Positions 26,603 to 35,775 of a stretch of DNA of 64,000 bases are shown piece after piece. Both the position numbers and the translations under genes were made by a program. Below the pieces are notes generated by a model. It worked only from the letters and a program-made list of their open reading frames with translations. It searched no databases and was not told the origin of the DNA. Position 1 is the first letter of the stretch, and each line of letters begins with the position of its first letter. This DNA comes from an uncultured Phycisphaerae bacterium (GTDB lineage Bacteria > Planctomycetota > Phycisphaerae > Sedimentisphaerales > Anaerohalosphaeraceae). The DNA lies in NCBI GenBank assembly GCA_937949545.1, contig CALEDR010000022.1:24002-88001 (forward strand), given 5' to 3'.

Positions 26603-27610
26603 ATGGATTTTATACTGTCTCCAAAACAGCCGACGCATCGAAAAGGATTTCTCTGGCTTTTGATTTTCATCAGTCTGTTTGTCATTTCCCTGCTGTGTTT
26701 TGCCGCCGGCCGGCTGTTCGAAATGCTCGGTTTTCTGCTGCTGCCGTCTTTGTTTCTGTTCCTGGCAGCCGCTGCCGTCGGCGTCATCGCCGTCCTGGTG
26801 TACTTAAACGATACGGCCCAATCCCTCCATGCCGTTATTGAGAAAATGGAGCAGACACTCGAGTCCCTCGGGCGGCAGCAGACCCTGCTGGTCAAAATCT
26901 CACAAGCCGTCCGCGTCAGCGATCGGGCCAAGGAAATTATCTTCCGCGACGCCGAGCAGATTGAGCTGGGCGAAGCCGTGTTAAGCAAAGTGCATCAGCA
27001 CGATTTCGAGGCGGCCGAGGCCATGCTCGATGAAATGGCCAAAGAGACCCGCTACAAAGAGCTGGAAATCCGCCTGCGGCAGATGGCCGTCAAATACCGC
27101 ACGGCCACCGAAGAGGGACGCATCAACCAGATTATCAATCACATCAACGACCTGCTCGAGCGGCACTTGTGGGCACAGGCCGCCGCCCAGATTGAAAATC
27201 TGCTGACGCTCTATTCCTTTTCCGAAAAGGCCCGGCAGATGCCCGCCAAACTGCAGGAAAAGAAAAACCAGTACAAGCGCAAACTCTTGTCTGAATGGGA
27301 CAAGGCGGTCAAAAACAAAGACACTGACCGCAGCCTGGAAATTCTCAAAGAACTGGATATGTATCTGACCCCCGCCGAGGCCCTGGCCCTTCAGGAGTCC
27401 GCCAGCACCGTTTTTAAGACCAAACTGCATAATCTCGGCGTGGAGTTTCAGATGGCGGTTACAGAGAAAAACTGGAAAGCCGCTCTGCATGCCGCCCGTC
27501 AGATTGTCCAACACTTCCCCAACAGTCGAATGGCGGCGGAAATCCGTGGGAAAATGGATATTCTCCAGGAGCGGGCTCGCCAGAGCACTTCCGAAGGTAC
27601 GGCCTCCTAA
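26603..27610 (+). CDS. Membrane protein with cytoplasmic helical repeats, unknown function
   Basis: 335 residues from the ATG at 26603 with AGGGAGAG upstream. Two membrane segments (about 15-37 and 42-66) are followed by a long hydrophilic helical region with coiled-coil character (about 70-330), rich in Gln, Lys, Glu and Ala and with TPR-like spacing (RYKELEIRLRQMAVKYRTATEEGRINQ split over helices). I do not recognise a family. It lies 116 bases after xerD and 31 bases before a convergent gene. Confidence 0.7.
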   Translation: MDFILSPKQPTHRKGFLWLLIFISLFVISLLCFAAGRLFEMLGFLLLPSLFLFLAAAAVGVIAVLVYLNDTAQSLHAVIEKMEQTLESLGRQQTLLVKISQAVRVSDRAKEIIFRDAEQIELGEAVLSKVHQHDFEAAEAMLDEMAKETRYKELEIRLRQMAVKYRTATEEGRINQIINHINDLLERHLWAQAAAQIENLLTLYSFSEKARQMPAKLQEKKNQYKRKLLSEWDKAVKNKDTDRSLEILKELDMYLTPAEALALQESASTVFKTKLHNLGVEFQMAVTEKNWKAALHAARQIVQHFPNSRMAAEIRGKMDILQERARQSTSEGTAS

Positions 27611-27641
27611 TCCCCCTGCCTCCGGCAAAACCCGTACGTTT

Positions 27642-28190
27642 TCAGCCGTGCATGTCGAAGAGTGACTGGGTCTTGACAATCGTCATCTGTTCCGGAAAGG
27701 CATGGAAGGCATGAATGTGAAGTTCGTCCCGGCGGGCTTCAAAATCAATATAACTGAAGGCCTCCAGCCCTTCGGCGGAAGAACCTCCAAAAGCGACAAA
27801 CAGCCCCCGATTTCGGGCAAACCGCTGCAAATCGATGTGGCTCTGCCGATACAGATTCGGACTCATTTTTTCCACCTGGAAGTCTGTCATGTAGCTCAGC
27901 CCCCGGCTGAGCGTGCATTTGTGGGTCCGCGGACCGCGGAACGGAAACCGCTCCACCAAACCGCGCCGCGGCAGCGGCTGCTCCGGACCGCTGATCAGTT
28001 CCGTCAGGCAGACATCATCCGCAAACACACTCACCACATGTGAACAGCCGGTCGCCCACAGCAGCATCTCATAGCGTTCCGTTTTCAGGTGCCGGCGGGC
28101 ATAAATGCGAAACAATTCCGGATGCAGCGGACGCTGAAAGAGGGAGAAGGTCAATTCGCTGACTGCCAGGTTGGTCTTCGGAACATCCAT
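27642..28190 (-). CDS. DUF2617-like protein
   Basis: 182 residues. Starts LAVSELTFSLFQRPLHPELF and contains GCSHVVSVFADDVCLTELIS and THKCTLSRGLSYMTDFQVE, a pattern I associate with the DUF2617 family of actinobacteria and planctomycetes. The function is unknown. No signal or membrane segment. It has its own promoter (28233-28262). The family call is from memory of the motif and should be treated as likely, not certain. Confidence 0.65.
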   Translation of the reverse strand: MDVPKTNLAVSELTFSLFQRPLHPELFRIYARRHLKTERYEMLLWATGCSHVVSVFADDVCLTELISGPEQPLPRRGLVERFPFRGPRTHKCTLSRGLSYMTDFQVEKMSPNLYRQSHIDLQRFARNRGLFVAFGGSSAEGLEAFSYIDFEARRDELHIHAFHAFPEQMTIVKTQSLFDMHG

Positions 28191-28232
28191 CTTGTCCTGC
28201 CTTTCTATGCAAATCCCTGTTTGTCATTCCCG

Positions 28233-28262
28233 ATTATACCAAATCGGAAAAAACCAAATCAA
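28233..28262 (-). promoter_or_regulatory. Probable promoter of the DUF2617-like gene
   Basis: Read on the minus strand: TTGATT (28262-28257), an 18-base spacer and a perfect TATAAT (28238-28233), ending about 43 bases before the ATG at 28190. No operator-like symmetry is seen. Confidence 0.5.
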
Positions 28263-28388
28263 GGCCCTTATCAACACTGAAAAGCCTGTTTGGGCCCGCT
28301 TATCGGACCAAACTTTTGCAAGTCTGTACGAAACAACAACTAAAGAGGTGCAAAAAAATTTGTGAAAAATGCGGCTTTGGACGTCCGC

Positions 28389-29234
28389 TCAGCTGAAAAC
28401 CAGCAAATTCAGAAACGCCGCCAGAATGTCATAAAAGGCATGGGTACCCGCCGTGATGCCGAATCCGCGGAAGGCATAAAGCACGGCAAAATAAACCCCG
28501 GCCAGCATCCGAAAGAAAAACTTGCTCCATTCAAACGCCTCCCCCATCCCCAGACGACCGTTAACAAAAAACACATGATGATGAATGCTGAACAGAAATG
28601 CCGACACCAGCACCGAAGCAATCACAGAATGTTTTCGCTTCAGGCCCAGAACATCCTGAAACAGGAGCATCAGCACCCCGATTAAAATCAGACGGAAGAC
28701 CAGCTCCTCATAAATCCCCGCTCCGATGCCGGTAATTACCTGAAGCCACAGCTCCTGACGGGCCAGACTGAGGACAGAAGACAGGATTGTCGCCGCATGG
28801 GAGGTGATTTCCGCCGTGCGGTTCAGCAGCAGACTGAGCACAATCAGCGGCACCGACAGCAGCAGACACTCTGCCGTCATCGGCAGAAAATCCGGCCAGT
28901 GAATCCGCCAGGAGCTTCGAGACGTGAACTGAAAAACCAGCAGAATTACCAGCGGCACCAGCGGCGTGGCCACCCAAATCATTCGGGGCGAAAACCCCAG
29001 GTACTCGAGAACATTCTGCACCCACAGGAAGGCCACAACCCGCGTCTGGGGCTGGGCCAGGCGTTCCGAAAGGGCCTCCGGGTCAATCAGATAGGTGCCC
29101 AGTTCATACAGCAGAATAAACCCCAGCAGATACACCAGAGCATAAATCGGCCGACTCGTCCGGTCCATATAGGTATCCGGAACAAACACCATCAGCTGGC
29201 GAAACGAATCCCGATGTTTTCGCTTTCGGCTCAT
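28389..29234 (-). CDS. CPBP-family intramembrane metalloprotease
   Basis: 281 residues from the ATG at 29234 (MSRKRKHRD). About seven to eight membrane segments. The CPBP/Abi motifs are present: EELVFRLILIG (E-E-x3-R) and later FSIHHHVFF (H-x3-type), plus a final helix with GTHAFYDIL. Such enzymes are prenyl-protein-type or related membrane proteases with varied roles in bacteria. A longer reading frame reaching 29366 overlaps the next gene and looks non-coding. Divergent from the glycosylase gene. Confidence 0.82.
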   Translation of the reverse strand: MSRKRKHRDSFRQLMVFVPDTYMDRTSRPIYALVYLLGFILLYELGTYLIDPEALSERLAQPQTRVVAFLWVQNVLEYLGFSPRMIWVATPLVPLVILLVFQFTSRSSWRIHWPDFLPMTAECLLLSVPLIVLSLLLNRTAEITSHAATILSSVLSLARQELWLQVITGIGAGIYEELVFRLILIGVLMLLFQDVLGLKRKHSVIASVLVSAFLFSIHHHVFFVNGRLGMGEAFEWSKFFFRMLAGVYFAVLYAFRGFGITAGTHAFYDILAAFLNLLVFS

Positions 29235-29340
29235 TTTTTCACGGTCTGCCGGGGCTTCTTTCTTTTCATCCTGCACCCCAAACAGTAAAATTCGTCGGCG
29301 GAAAAGTAAAGACAATTTACCAGACCGGAAAGGAAAATCA

Positions 29341-30006
29341 ATGCGTTCCGAAATCCTGATGGACATTTATGAACGGCTTTACGCCCGCTTCGGCCCGCAG
29401 CACTGGTGGCCCGGGGAAACCCCGCTGGAAATCATGATCGGAGCCGTCTTAACTCAAAACACCAACTGGAAAAACGTCGAAAAAGCCATTGCCAATCTGA
29501 AGGCCGCCTCGCTGCTGGATATCCGCAAACTTGAACAGATTTGTCCGGACCGCCTGGCAAAGCTGATTCAGCCCGCCGGATCCTTCAACGTCAAAGCCCG
29601 CCGGCTCAAAAACCTGATTGCCTGGCTTTCCGAAAAACACGGCGGCCCCATCGAATCCCTCAAACCCCTTTCGACCGCACAGCTTCGGGAGGAACTTTTG
29701 TCGATTCGAGGAATCGGACCGGAAACGGCGGATTCCATCCTTCTGTATGCTCTGGAAAAACCGGTCTTTGTTGCAGATGCCTACACCGCCCGAATTCTCG
29801 GCCGCCATCGACTTCTGGAAGAAGGGGCCGGCTACGACGACATCCAGTCTCTTTTTGAAACTTCACTGCCGAAAGACACAGCCCTGTTTAACGAATACCA
29901 CGCCCTGCTGGTCCGCTGCGGCAAAGAATACTGCAAACCCAAACCGGCCTGTGCGGGCTGTCCGCTGGAAGATTTGCCCCATGACACGCAGAAAGAATGC
30001 CTGTAA
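29341..30006 (+). CDS. Endonuclease III-like DNA glycosylase (HhH-GPD)
   Basis: 221 residues. HhH-GPD fold: MIGAVLTQNTNWKNVEKAI, the hairpin LLSIRGIGPETADSILLYAL, and the catalytic Asp in VFVADAYTARIL. The Lys that gives Nth its lyase activity (in GVGRKTAN) is absent, so it should be a monofunctional glycosylase. The C-terminal cysteines (CGKEYCKPKPACAGCPL) resemble an iron-sulfur loop but the spacing differs from the canonical C-x6-C-x2-C-x5-C and the last ligand is displaced. This pattern is found in the 'endonuclease III-related' group rather than true Nth. Substrate unknown. Confidence 0.88.
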   Translation: MRSEILMDIYERLYARFGPQHWWPGETPLEIMIGAVLTQNTNWKNVEKAIANLKAASLLDIRKLEQICPDRLAKLIQPAGSFNVKARRLKNLIAWLSEKHGGPIESLKPLSTAQLREELLSIRGIGPETADSILLYALEKPVFVADAYTARILGRHRLLEEGAGYDDIQSLFETSLPKDTALFNEYHALLVRCGKEYCKPKPACAGCPLEDLPHDTQKECL

Positions 30007-30018
30007 CCCTCGCTGGGA

Positions 30019-31878
30019 CTATGGCGTCGGCTCCGTCTGCTTCGGCGGGTTTTCCGCCTGTTCCAGACGGCGCAGCTCCTCCTGAAGCTGCCGAACGGCC
30101 TCGGCCTCCTGACGGGCCTTTTCCTCCGCTGCGGTTGCCTGCCGGCGGGCCTCTTCCAGCTGCATCTGTTTGGTCTGGAGGTCCTGCAGAGCCTTCTGCA
30201 TCTCCTCCGAAAGCTGCGTCATCTGTTCCTGAGTAAGCCGACGCTGCTGCTGGGCGGCCGCTTCGGCCTCGAGCCGCTGCTGAAGGGTCTGTTGGGCCCG
30301 GGCGGCCTCCTCCTGCAGAGCCGTCGCTTCCTGGCGGAGCCGCTCGGCCTCCTCCTGCGCCGCCTGATACTTCGCTTCTTCCTCCTGAAGCCGACGGAGC
30401 GCTTCATCCCGCTCAACTTCGGCCTTTACGCGCCGCGTCTCATACTGAGCAGCCCGTCTTTCCACAATGGTCCGATAGGAATCCCCCCAAAGGAAATCCA
30501 GCGCCCCGCCTTCCGTGTCCAAATCGAACCCGGGTTTTTCAAACTTCTTTCGGATATCCTCGGCTACGGTCTCAAAGGCCTTGCCGCCGCCGGAAATGCT
30601 CGGTGTCAGAATAAAGAATATCTCCGTCCCCTTTTCTTCAAAGTCCTTGCTGGAAAACAAATAGCCGATGACAGGAAGGTCCTTAAAGAACGGAATGCCG
30701 CGCACCACCGAGCGTTTCTCGCTCTTGCGCATCCCGCCGATGACCAGACTTTCACCCGGCCGCACCCGCGTCTCAGCAATCTCAATCGAACGTTCTGTAA
30801 TAATAGAACGCTGAATGACGCCTTCGGGTTTGGAACGGGAACCGATGGTAATCGAAGCGGCCAGACCGATGGAACCGTCCGAATACACGGTCGGCACCAC
30901 CGTCAGCGTATCCTTCACCCAGACATATTCAGTAATATTGTAGGCGTCGCTGGCCCCGCCCAGACCCGTCTTGACCTTTTCAACCGGCGTATAATCCTGA
31001 ATCGTGACCGTCGCCTTTCTGCCGTTGACGGTCTCCAGCGTCGGGTTCAGCAGAATTTTTAGATACCCGCGGGAAACCAGCATATCCAACACCAACCGAA
31101 CCTGATGGCCGGGTTTTCCGCGATTGACCCAGGCCCCGAAGTCCCCGCCGAAATTCGAACGCTCCGTCTCCCGAAGCGACGCTCCCGGAAATGCAGGGTC
31201 CAAATCAATCAGCTCCCCCGGCTTCAGCGACATTCCGGGATATTGAGAGGGGTCAATCTGAAAAATCTGCCCGTTTTTAATGGCATAATGCTTGCCGCCG
31301 CTCTGGCCGTAGTAGAAGGCAGCCATTTTCTCCCCGAGCGTCAGATTTTCCCCAAAAAAGTTCTCCAGAAACAGCGAGGTCTCCCAGTCCATGGTGACAT
31401 CGCCGAACCGCTCCAGAATCAGACAGTCCACGTTGACCTGAATCGGGGGTACATCCACCTTTTCCAGATACGACAGCGCGGCATCCGCCTGCAGATGGTC
31501 TCGGCAGTAAAGCACAAGCTGATTGGTGGAGTCATACGGAAGGGCCTGGACATCCATCTGGTCCCGCACCAAACCGGCCAGATAATCGGCAGAATGATGA
31601 CGAGTAAAATAAAAGACCTTGATGCCGTCTTTGATTTCCAGCCGGCTGGGCGGCTGCAGATACAGATCAGGAATCGGATTGGTCATCTGCGGTTTGGTTT
31701 GAATCTCCCGAAGCTCCTTCAGGACCCGTGCAGTTTCCGCCTCTGTACTGCGTTTTTCGAAAAAGTTTCCGCAGCCGGCCCCCGGCAGAATCCCAGCCAG
31801 AGCCGCCAGACACAGCAGTATCGACCGCAGCCGTCCGTCAGCCTTTCCGAAGACAAATTGTAAAATCATTCGCCTCAT
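30019..31878 (-). CDS. Lipoprotein secretin-domain protein with C-terminal coiled coil (second of a tandem pair)
   Basis: About 619 residues from the ATG at 31878. Signal with lipobox (PGAGC), an N-terminal periplasmic region with an N-domain-like segment (IKVFYFTRHHSADYLAGLV), then a secretin core with ERSIEIAETRVRPGESLVIGGM and the signature KDLPVIGYLFSSKDFEEK and FILTPSIS. The last ~190 residues are a continuous coiled coil rich in Gln, Glu, Ala and Arg, ending in a Pro-rich tail; ordinary type II/III/IV-pilus secretins lack this. It begins one base after its paralogue stops. No inner-membrane secretion gene is nearby. Confidence 0.8.
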   Translation of the reverse strand: MRRMILQFVFGKADGRLRSILLCLAALAGILPGAGCGNFFEKRSTEAETARVLKELREIQTKPQMTNPIPDLYLQPPSRLEIKDGIKVFYFTRHHSADYLAGLVRDQMDVQALPYDSTNQLVLYCRDHLQADAALSYLEKVDVPPIQVNVDCLILERFGDVTMDWETSLFLENFFGENLTLGEKMAAFYYGQSGGKHYAIKNGQIFQIDPSQYPGMSLKPGELIDLDPAFPGASLRETERSNFGGDFGAWVNRGKPGHQVRLVLDMLVSRGYLKILLNPTLETVNGRKATVTIQDYTPVEKVKTGLGGASDAYNITEYVWVKDTLTVVPTVYSDGSIGLAASITIGSRSKPEGVIQRSIITERSIEIAETRVRPGESLVIGGMRKSEKRSVVRGIPFFKDLPVIGYLFSSKDFEEKGTEIFFILTPSISGGGKAFETVAEDIRKKFEKPGFDLDTEGGALDFLWGDSYRTIVERRAAQYETRRVKAEVERDEALRRLQEEEAKYQAAQEEAERLRQEATALQEEAARAQQTLQQRLEAEAAAQQQRRLTQEQMTQLSEEMQKALQDLQTKQMQLEEARRQATAAEEKARQEAEAVRQLQEELRRLEQAENPPKQTEPTP

Positions 31879-31879
31879 A

Positions 31880-33736
31880 TTATTGCTCAGGGTTTGCGGG
31901 AGCCGCCTGAGATTCGCCTGCGTCAGCATTTTTCCGTTCCTCACTTTGACGAATCTGCAGAAGGCGCTGCTGCTCCTGACGAATTCGGGCGGCCCGTTCC
32001 GCCGCTTCCGCCGCCTGCTGCTCGAGCTCCGCCGCCCGCTTTTGCGCATCCTGAATTGCCGCCTCGGCCGCCTCGGCCTGCCGGCGGGCCCTCTGAATCT
32101 GTTCATCCAGCTGTATCCGAAGGACCTGCTGCTCAGCGGCCGTTATCTCTTCTGAGTCGGTTTTTTGCTGGTTCTCATCCATCTGCTGACGGACCTTTTC
32201 AATCTGTTCCAGGGCTTGTTTCCGCAGGGATTCAAACAGTTCCGCCTGCCGGCGGGCTTCCTGCGCCTGCTGCTGACGTTCCTGAGCCTGACGCTCCGCC
32301 TCCTCCGCTTCCCGCTGAGCCCGGACCAGAGCAGCACGGGCTTCTGCTGCCCGTTTTTCCAGCAATCCGGTGTACATATCCGCTCCCGTCGGGTCTCCCA
32401 AAATCTCCTCAAGGCTCTGACGGCGTTCCGGGGCCTCGTATTTGTCCCGAACCATCTGCGCCGCCTCCACATAAGGAATGCTGCCGGAGGAAATGCTCGG
32501 CGTCAGAATAAAAATAATCTCGGTCGCCTTCTCTTCAAAATCCTTGCTGGAAAAGAGAATCCCCAATATCGGCAGGTCCTTCAGCCCCGGAATTCCCCGA
32601 ATAACGGAACGGTTTTCGCTTTTGCGCATCCCCCCGATAATCAGACTCTGACCGGGAGCAATCCGATTTTCCTCCACCTGAATCGAACGTTCGGTAATAA
32701 TGGACGTCTGAACCACCCCTTCCGGTTTGGACTTGGAACCGATTGTAATGGAGGTCTGAAGCCCAATAGAGCCGTCTGCATACACGCGGGGCGTAACCGT
32801 CAGGGTATCCGCTACCCATTTGTAATCGGTCAGGGTATAAGTGATGGTCTTGTTGGTCTCAGAGGTCCCCTTGGCCGTCACCTGCAGCTCAATCGGGGCA
32901 TTGTCCCGGATGGAAATGGTGGCGCTCTTGCCGTTGACCGTCTCGATGGAAGGATTCAGCAGAATCTTCAGATAGCCGCGGGACTCGAGCATATCCACCA
33001 CGAGGCGAATTTGGTGTCCGTCCATTCCCTTATTGCGCCAATATCCAAAATCCATCCCGAATTCCGAACGGCGGCTTTCCCGCAGAGAAGCCCCCGGAAA
33101 GGCCGACTTTGGATATTTCGAAGCCCCGAGAGTAATGCCCTCTCCCAAAAGATTTTCTATCAGCAGAGTCGTCTCCCAATCCATCGTAATATCGCCGAAC
33201 CGTTCGAGGATCAGACAGTCAATATGGACCTGAATCGGCGGGACATCAAGCCGCTCCAGAAAATCCAGAACCCGGTCTGCTTCTGCATCGTCCGCACAAT
33301 GGATAATCAGCTGATTCGTTGTCGGATTGGAACTGACTTTGTATCCCAAATCGCGAAGGGCTCCCGCCAGTGAATGGATTTCTTTTTCTTTGGCCTTATC
33401 CGGGCTGCGAAAGGACAGGTCTCCGGACGAATTGTGTCTCGTAAAATAAAACAATTTGACTCCATCCGGAACCTTCAATCGGATAGGCGGCTGACGATAC
33501 ATGGTCGGCAGCGGATTGGCAATATGGGGGTTTTCGCGAACCTGAGAAAGTTCATTAAGAATCAGCCGGGATTCTATTTCCGTCGATTTTCGCTCAAAAA
33601 ATGTCCGGAGTTTCTGTTCCTGGGTTTCCTGTGCACAGCCGGCCGTTAAAAACAACAAGGCCAAAGCTCCGCGGACAATGAATTCCCTCAGAACAACCAC
33701 TCGAAGGAAAAAACGATATTTCCTGAAAAAAGACAT
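31880..33736 (-). CDS. Lipoprotein secretin-domain protein with C-terminal coiled coil (first of a tandem pair)
   Basis: About 618 residues from the ATG at 33736 (MSFFRKYRF); an in-frame ATG at 33787 is also possible. Lipobox FLTAGC, N-domain segments (VKLFYFTRHNSS; VSSNPTTNQLIIHCADDAEAD), then a secretin core with IQVEENRIAPGQSLIIGGM, LKDLPILGILFSSKDFEEK and IFILTPSISS. A coiled-coil tail of about 190 residues follows. It is clearly homologous to the next gene over its whole length, including the shared LILERFGDITMDWETTLLIEN block; the downstream copy has an insertion of about 35 residues after that block. The pair looks like a duplication. Predicted outer-membrane ring, possibly mixed. Confidence 0.8.
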   Translation of the reverse strand: MSFFRKYRFFLRVVVLREFIVRGALALLFLTAGCAQETQEQKLRTFFERKSTEIESRLILNELSQVRENPHIANPLPTMYRQPPIRLKVPDGVKLFYFTRHNSSGDLSFRSPDKAKEKEIHSLAGALRDLGYKVSSNPTTNQLIIHCADDAEADRVLDFLERLDVPPIQVHIDCLILERFGDITMDWETTLLIENLLGEGITLGASKYPKSAFPGASLRESRRSEFGMDFGYWRNKGMDGHQIRLVVDMLESRGYLKILLNPSIETVNGKSATISIRDNAPIELQVTAKGTSETNKTITYTLTDYKWVADTLTVTPRVYADGSIGLQTSITIGSKSKPEGVVQTSIITERSIQVEENRIAPGQSLIIGGMRKSENRSVIRGIPGLKDLPILGILFSSKDFEEKATEIIFILTPSISSGSIPYVEAAQMVRDKYEAPERRQSLEEILGDPTGADMYTGLLEKRAAEARAALVRAQREAEEAERQAQERQQQAQEARRQAELFESLRKQALEQIEKVRQQMDENQQKTDSEEITAAEQQVLRIQLDEQIQRARRQAEAAEAAIQDAQKRAAELEQQAAEAAERAARIRQEQQRLLQIRQSEERKNADAGESQAAPANPEQ

Positions 33737-33842
33737 CCCCACTCGTTCTTGACAGACTGTTTCGGTACTCTGACGTATCCAAAACATCGGCTATAAAACG
33801 CCGTTTTCTGTAATAAAAAAAGGGATTTTTCCGCGAAATCCC

Positions 33843-33871
33843 CTGAAAAAAACTCCAGGAAATGGTATAGT
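33843..33871 (+). promoter_or_regulatory. Candidate promoter giving a leaderless rimO message
   Basis: CTGAAA (33843-33848), 17-base spacer, TATAGT (33866-33871). The -10 ends seven bases before the rimO ATG at 33878, so transcription would begin at or next to the start codon. GGAG at 33873-33876 is too near the ATG to act as a ribosome site. Confidence 0.4.
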
Positions 33872-33877
33872 TGGAGC

Positions 33878-35230
33878 ATGAGCAAAAAATCGAATCCATC
33901 CATTACAGTCGGTTTTGTCTCACTGGGCTGTCCGAAAAACACGGTGGACAGCGAGGTCATGCTGGCCCGCATCGGTCAGGCAGGTTTTGTTTTGACCGGC
34001 CAGATGCAGGCCGATGTCGTGATTATCAACACCTGCGGCTTTATTGAACCTGCCAAACAGGAAGCTCTGTCGGTCATCCGTCAGGCCGTCAAAGAAAAAA
34101 AGAAAGGCCGGCTGGGCAAGCTTATTGTGGCAGGCTGCTTATCCCAGCGGATGGGTGCCTCCTTGCTGGAGGAAATCCCCCAAATTGATGCCGTAGTGGG
34201 ACTCGGCCAGCGTGAGCACATCGTCGAGATTCTCCAGACAGTACTAAAGAGTTCAACAAAACAACCGGTCAACCGTCAATTTCTTCAGCCCTCATCGGAA
34301 ATAATATTTGACGACAGCGAACGTCTTCTAATCAACCCATCTCATTGGGCATATCTTCGCATCAGCGAAGGATGCAGCCGACAGTGCTCGTTCTGTACAA
34401 TTCCCGCTATTCGGGGCAAATTCAGAAGCAAGCCTATCGACTTAGTCCTTTCTGAAGCCCGGCAGCTGGCCGAACATGGGGTTCTTGAATTGAACCTCAT
34501 CGCGCAGGATACCACCTCCTACGGACGTGACTTCGGCCTAAAAAACGGCTTGGCAACGCTGATAAGCGAGTTGGAAAAGATAGAAACAGTCGAATGGCTT
34601 CGGCTGATGTATCTCTACCCGGCGTCCATTGATGAAGCCCTCATCGAAAAAATCGCCCAAAGCTCCAAAGTCGTCCACTATGTCGATATCCCGATACAAC
34701 ACATCAACAACACAATTTTGCGGGCGATGCATCGGCCGGATACAAAAGAAAACACGCTCCATTTAATCCAGAAATTACGGCAATCTATTCCGGAGATCAT
34801 CCTGCGAACTACGGTTATTGTCGGTTTTCCGGGTGAAACCGATGAACAATTTGAAGAACTCCTCGATTTCATTCGATGGGCTCAATTTGATGCGCTCGGC
34901 GCTTTTCCCTATTTTGCAGAATCCGGAACCAAGGCCGCCGAACTGCCGGACCAGGTGCCGGATTCGCTCAAACAAGAACGTCTGAATCGGATTATGCTCA
35001 CTCAACAGGAAATCGCCTTCGAAAAAGCTGACCGGATGATTGGAAAACAATTGACCATTCTGGTGGATGAAACGGACGAAAACGGCCGTCTTATCGGACG
35101 TTTTTACGGACAGGCCCCGCACATCGACAGCGTCTGCCTCATCGAGGGGTCTTTCGTCCAGCCCGGTCAGTTCGTTCAGGTCCGCATCATCGGCCGGGAA
35201 GGATATGACCTGCTGGTTAAACCGGTCTGA
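33878..35230 (+). CDS. rimO: Ribosomal protein S12 methylthiotransferase RimO
   Basis: 450 residues. UPF0004 N-terminal domain with three cluster cysteines (GFVSLGCPKNTVDSE, NTCGFIEPAK, VAGCLSQR), radical SAM domain with C-x3-C-x2-C in EGCSRQCSFCTIPAIRGKFRS, and a C-terminal TRAM domain. The RSKP after the SAM cluster and the SLGCPKN start are RimO-like rather than MiaB-like. It adds a methylthio group to an Asp of ribosomal protein S12. Divergent from the secretin pair. Confidence 0.95.
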   Translation: MSKKSNPSITVGFVSLGCPKNTVDSEVMLARIGQAGFVLTGQMQADVVIINTCGFIEPAKQEALSVIRQAVKEKKKGRLGKLIVAGCLSQRMGASLLEEIPQIDAVVGLGQREHIVEILQTVLKSSTKQPVNRQFLQPSSEIIFDDSERLLINPSHWAYLRISEGCSRQCSFCTIPAIRGKFRSKPIDLVLSEARQLAEHGVLELNLIAQDTTSYGRDFGLKNGLATLISELEKIETVEWLRLMYLYPASIDEALIEKIAQSSKVVHYVDIPIQHINNTILRAMHRPDTKENTLHLIQKLRQSIPEIILRTTVIVGFPGETDEQFEELLDFIRWAQFDALGAFPYFAESGTKAAELPDQVPDSLKQERLNRIMLTQQEIAFEKADRMIGKQLTILVDETDENGRLIGRFYGQAPHIDSVCLIEGSFVQPGQFVQVRIIGREGYDLLVKPV

Positions 35231-35295
35231 CTTTGGATAGAACAAAATCTCAAAAAATAATGTATATAGACCTGAAATGATATAGAGATAATAAA

Positions 35296-35709
35296 ATGGC
35301 TGGCTTCCATAAACATTATCTTATTTTTCTGTCAGCCGCCGCATTGGCTTCGGGCGGAATCTTGAGCAATCGCTGTATCCGCTGTGAATGCTGCATGCAG
35401 CCCAAAATGGATAATATCAGCCATTCTGAAAAAGCAACCTCATCCTGCTGCCAACCCGCTGCACCTACCCCCTCTTCCTGCGGTTTTTCTGAGGAAGCAA
35501 TTTGTCCCTGTGCCCTGCGAACCTTGCTTGCAATTCCTGTTCCGCTGAGCCGCAATCTGTCCGCCGGCGATTCCCAAACAAATGGAGCCGCTGCGTGGCC
35601 CGCTCCCGAAACACTTCTCTTTGATGTCCTTCCTGAACAAACGATACACGGATTGGCATACGGCTGGACAGCCCCTGCGCTGTCTTTTCTGTGCCGTCTG
35701 AACTGTTGA
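35296..35709 (+). CDS. Small exported Cys-rich protein
   Basis: 137 residues with an N-terminal hydrophobic segment (about 8-23) and 11 cysteines, several in pairs (RCECCMQ, SSCCQP, CPC, and the last residue). I know no family with certainty. Its layout resembles small Cys-rich exported proteins found at metal-resistance loci, which is a resemblance only. The upstream region is AT-rich (GATATAGAGATAAT) and the ribosome site is poor. It lies 66 bases before the metallothionein-like gene, on the same strand. Confidence 0.55.
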   Translation: MAGFHKHYLIFLSAAALASGGILSNRCIRCECCMQPKMDNISHSEKATSSCCQPAAPTPSSCGFSEEAICPCALRTLLAIPVPLSRNLSAGDSQTNGAAAWPAPETLLFDVLPEQTIHGLAYGWTAPALSFLCRLNC

Positions 35710-35775
35710 TTCGTTTCCTTTCAAGTCAGTTTCTCCCCAAAAAACCTGAACCCTTTTTAACGAAAGGAACGAACC

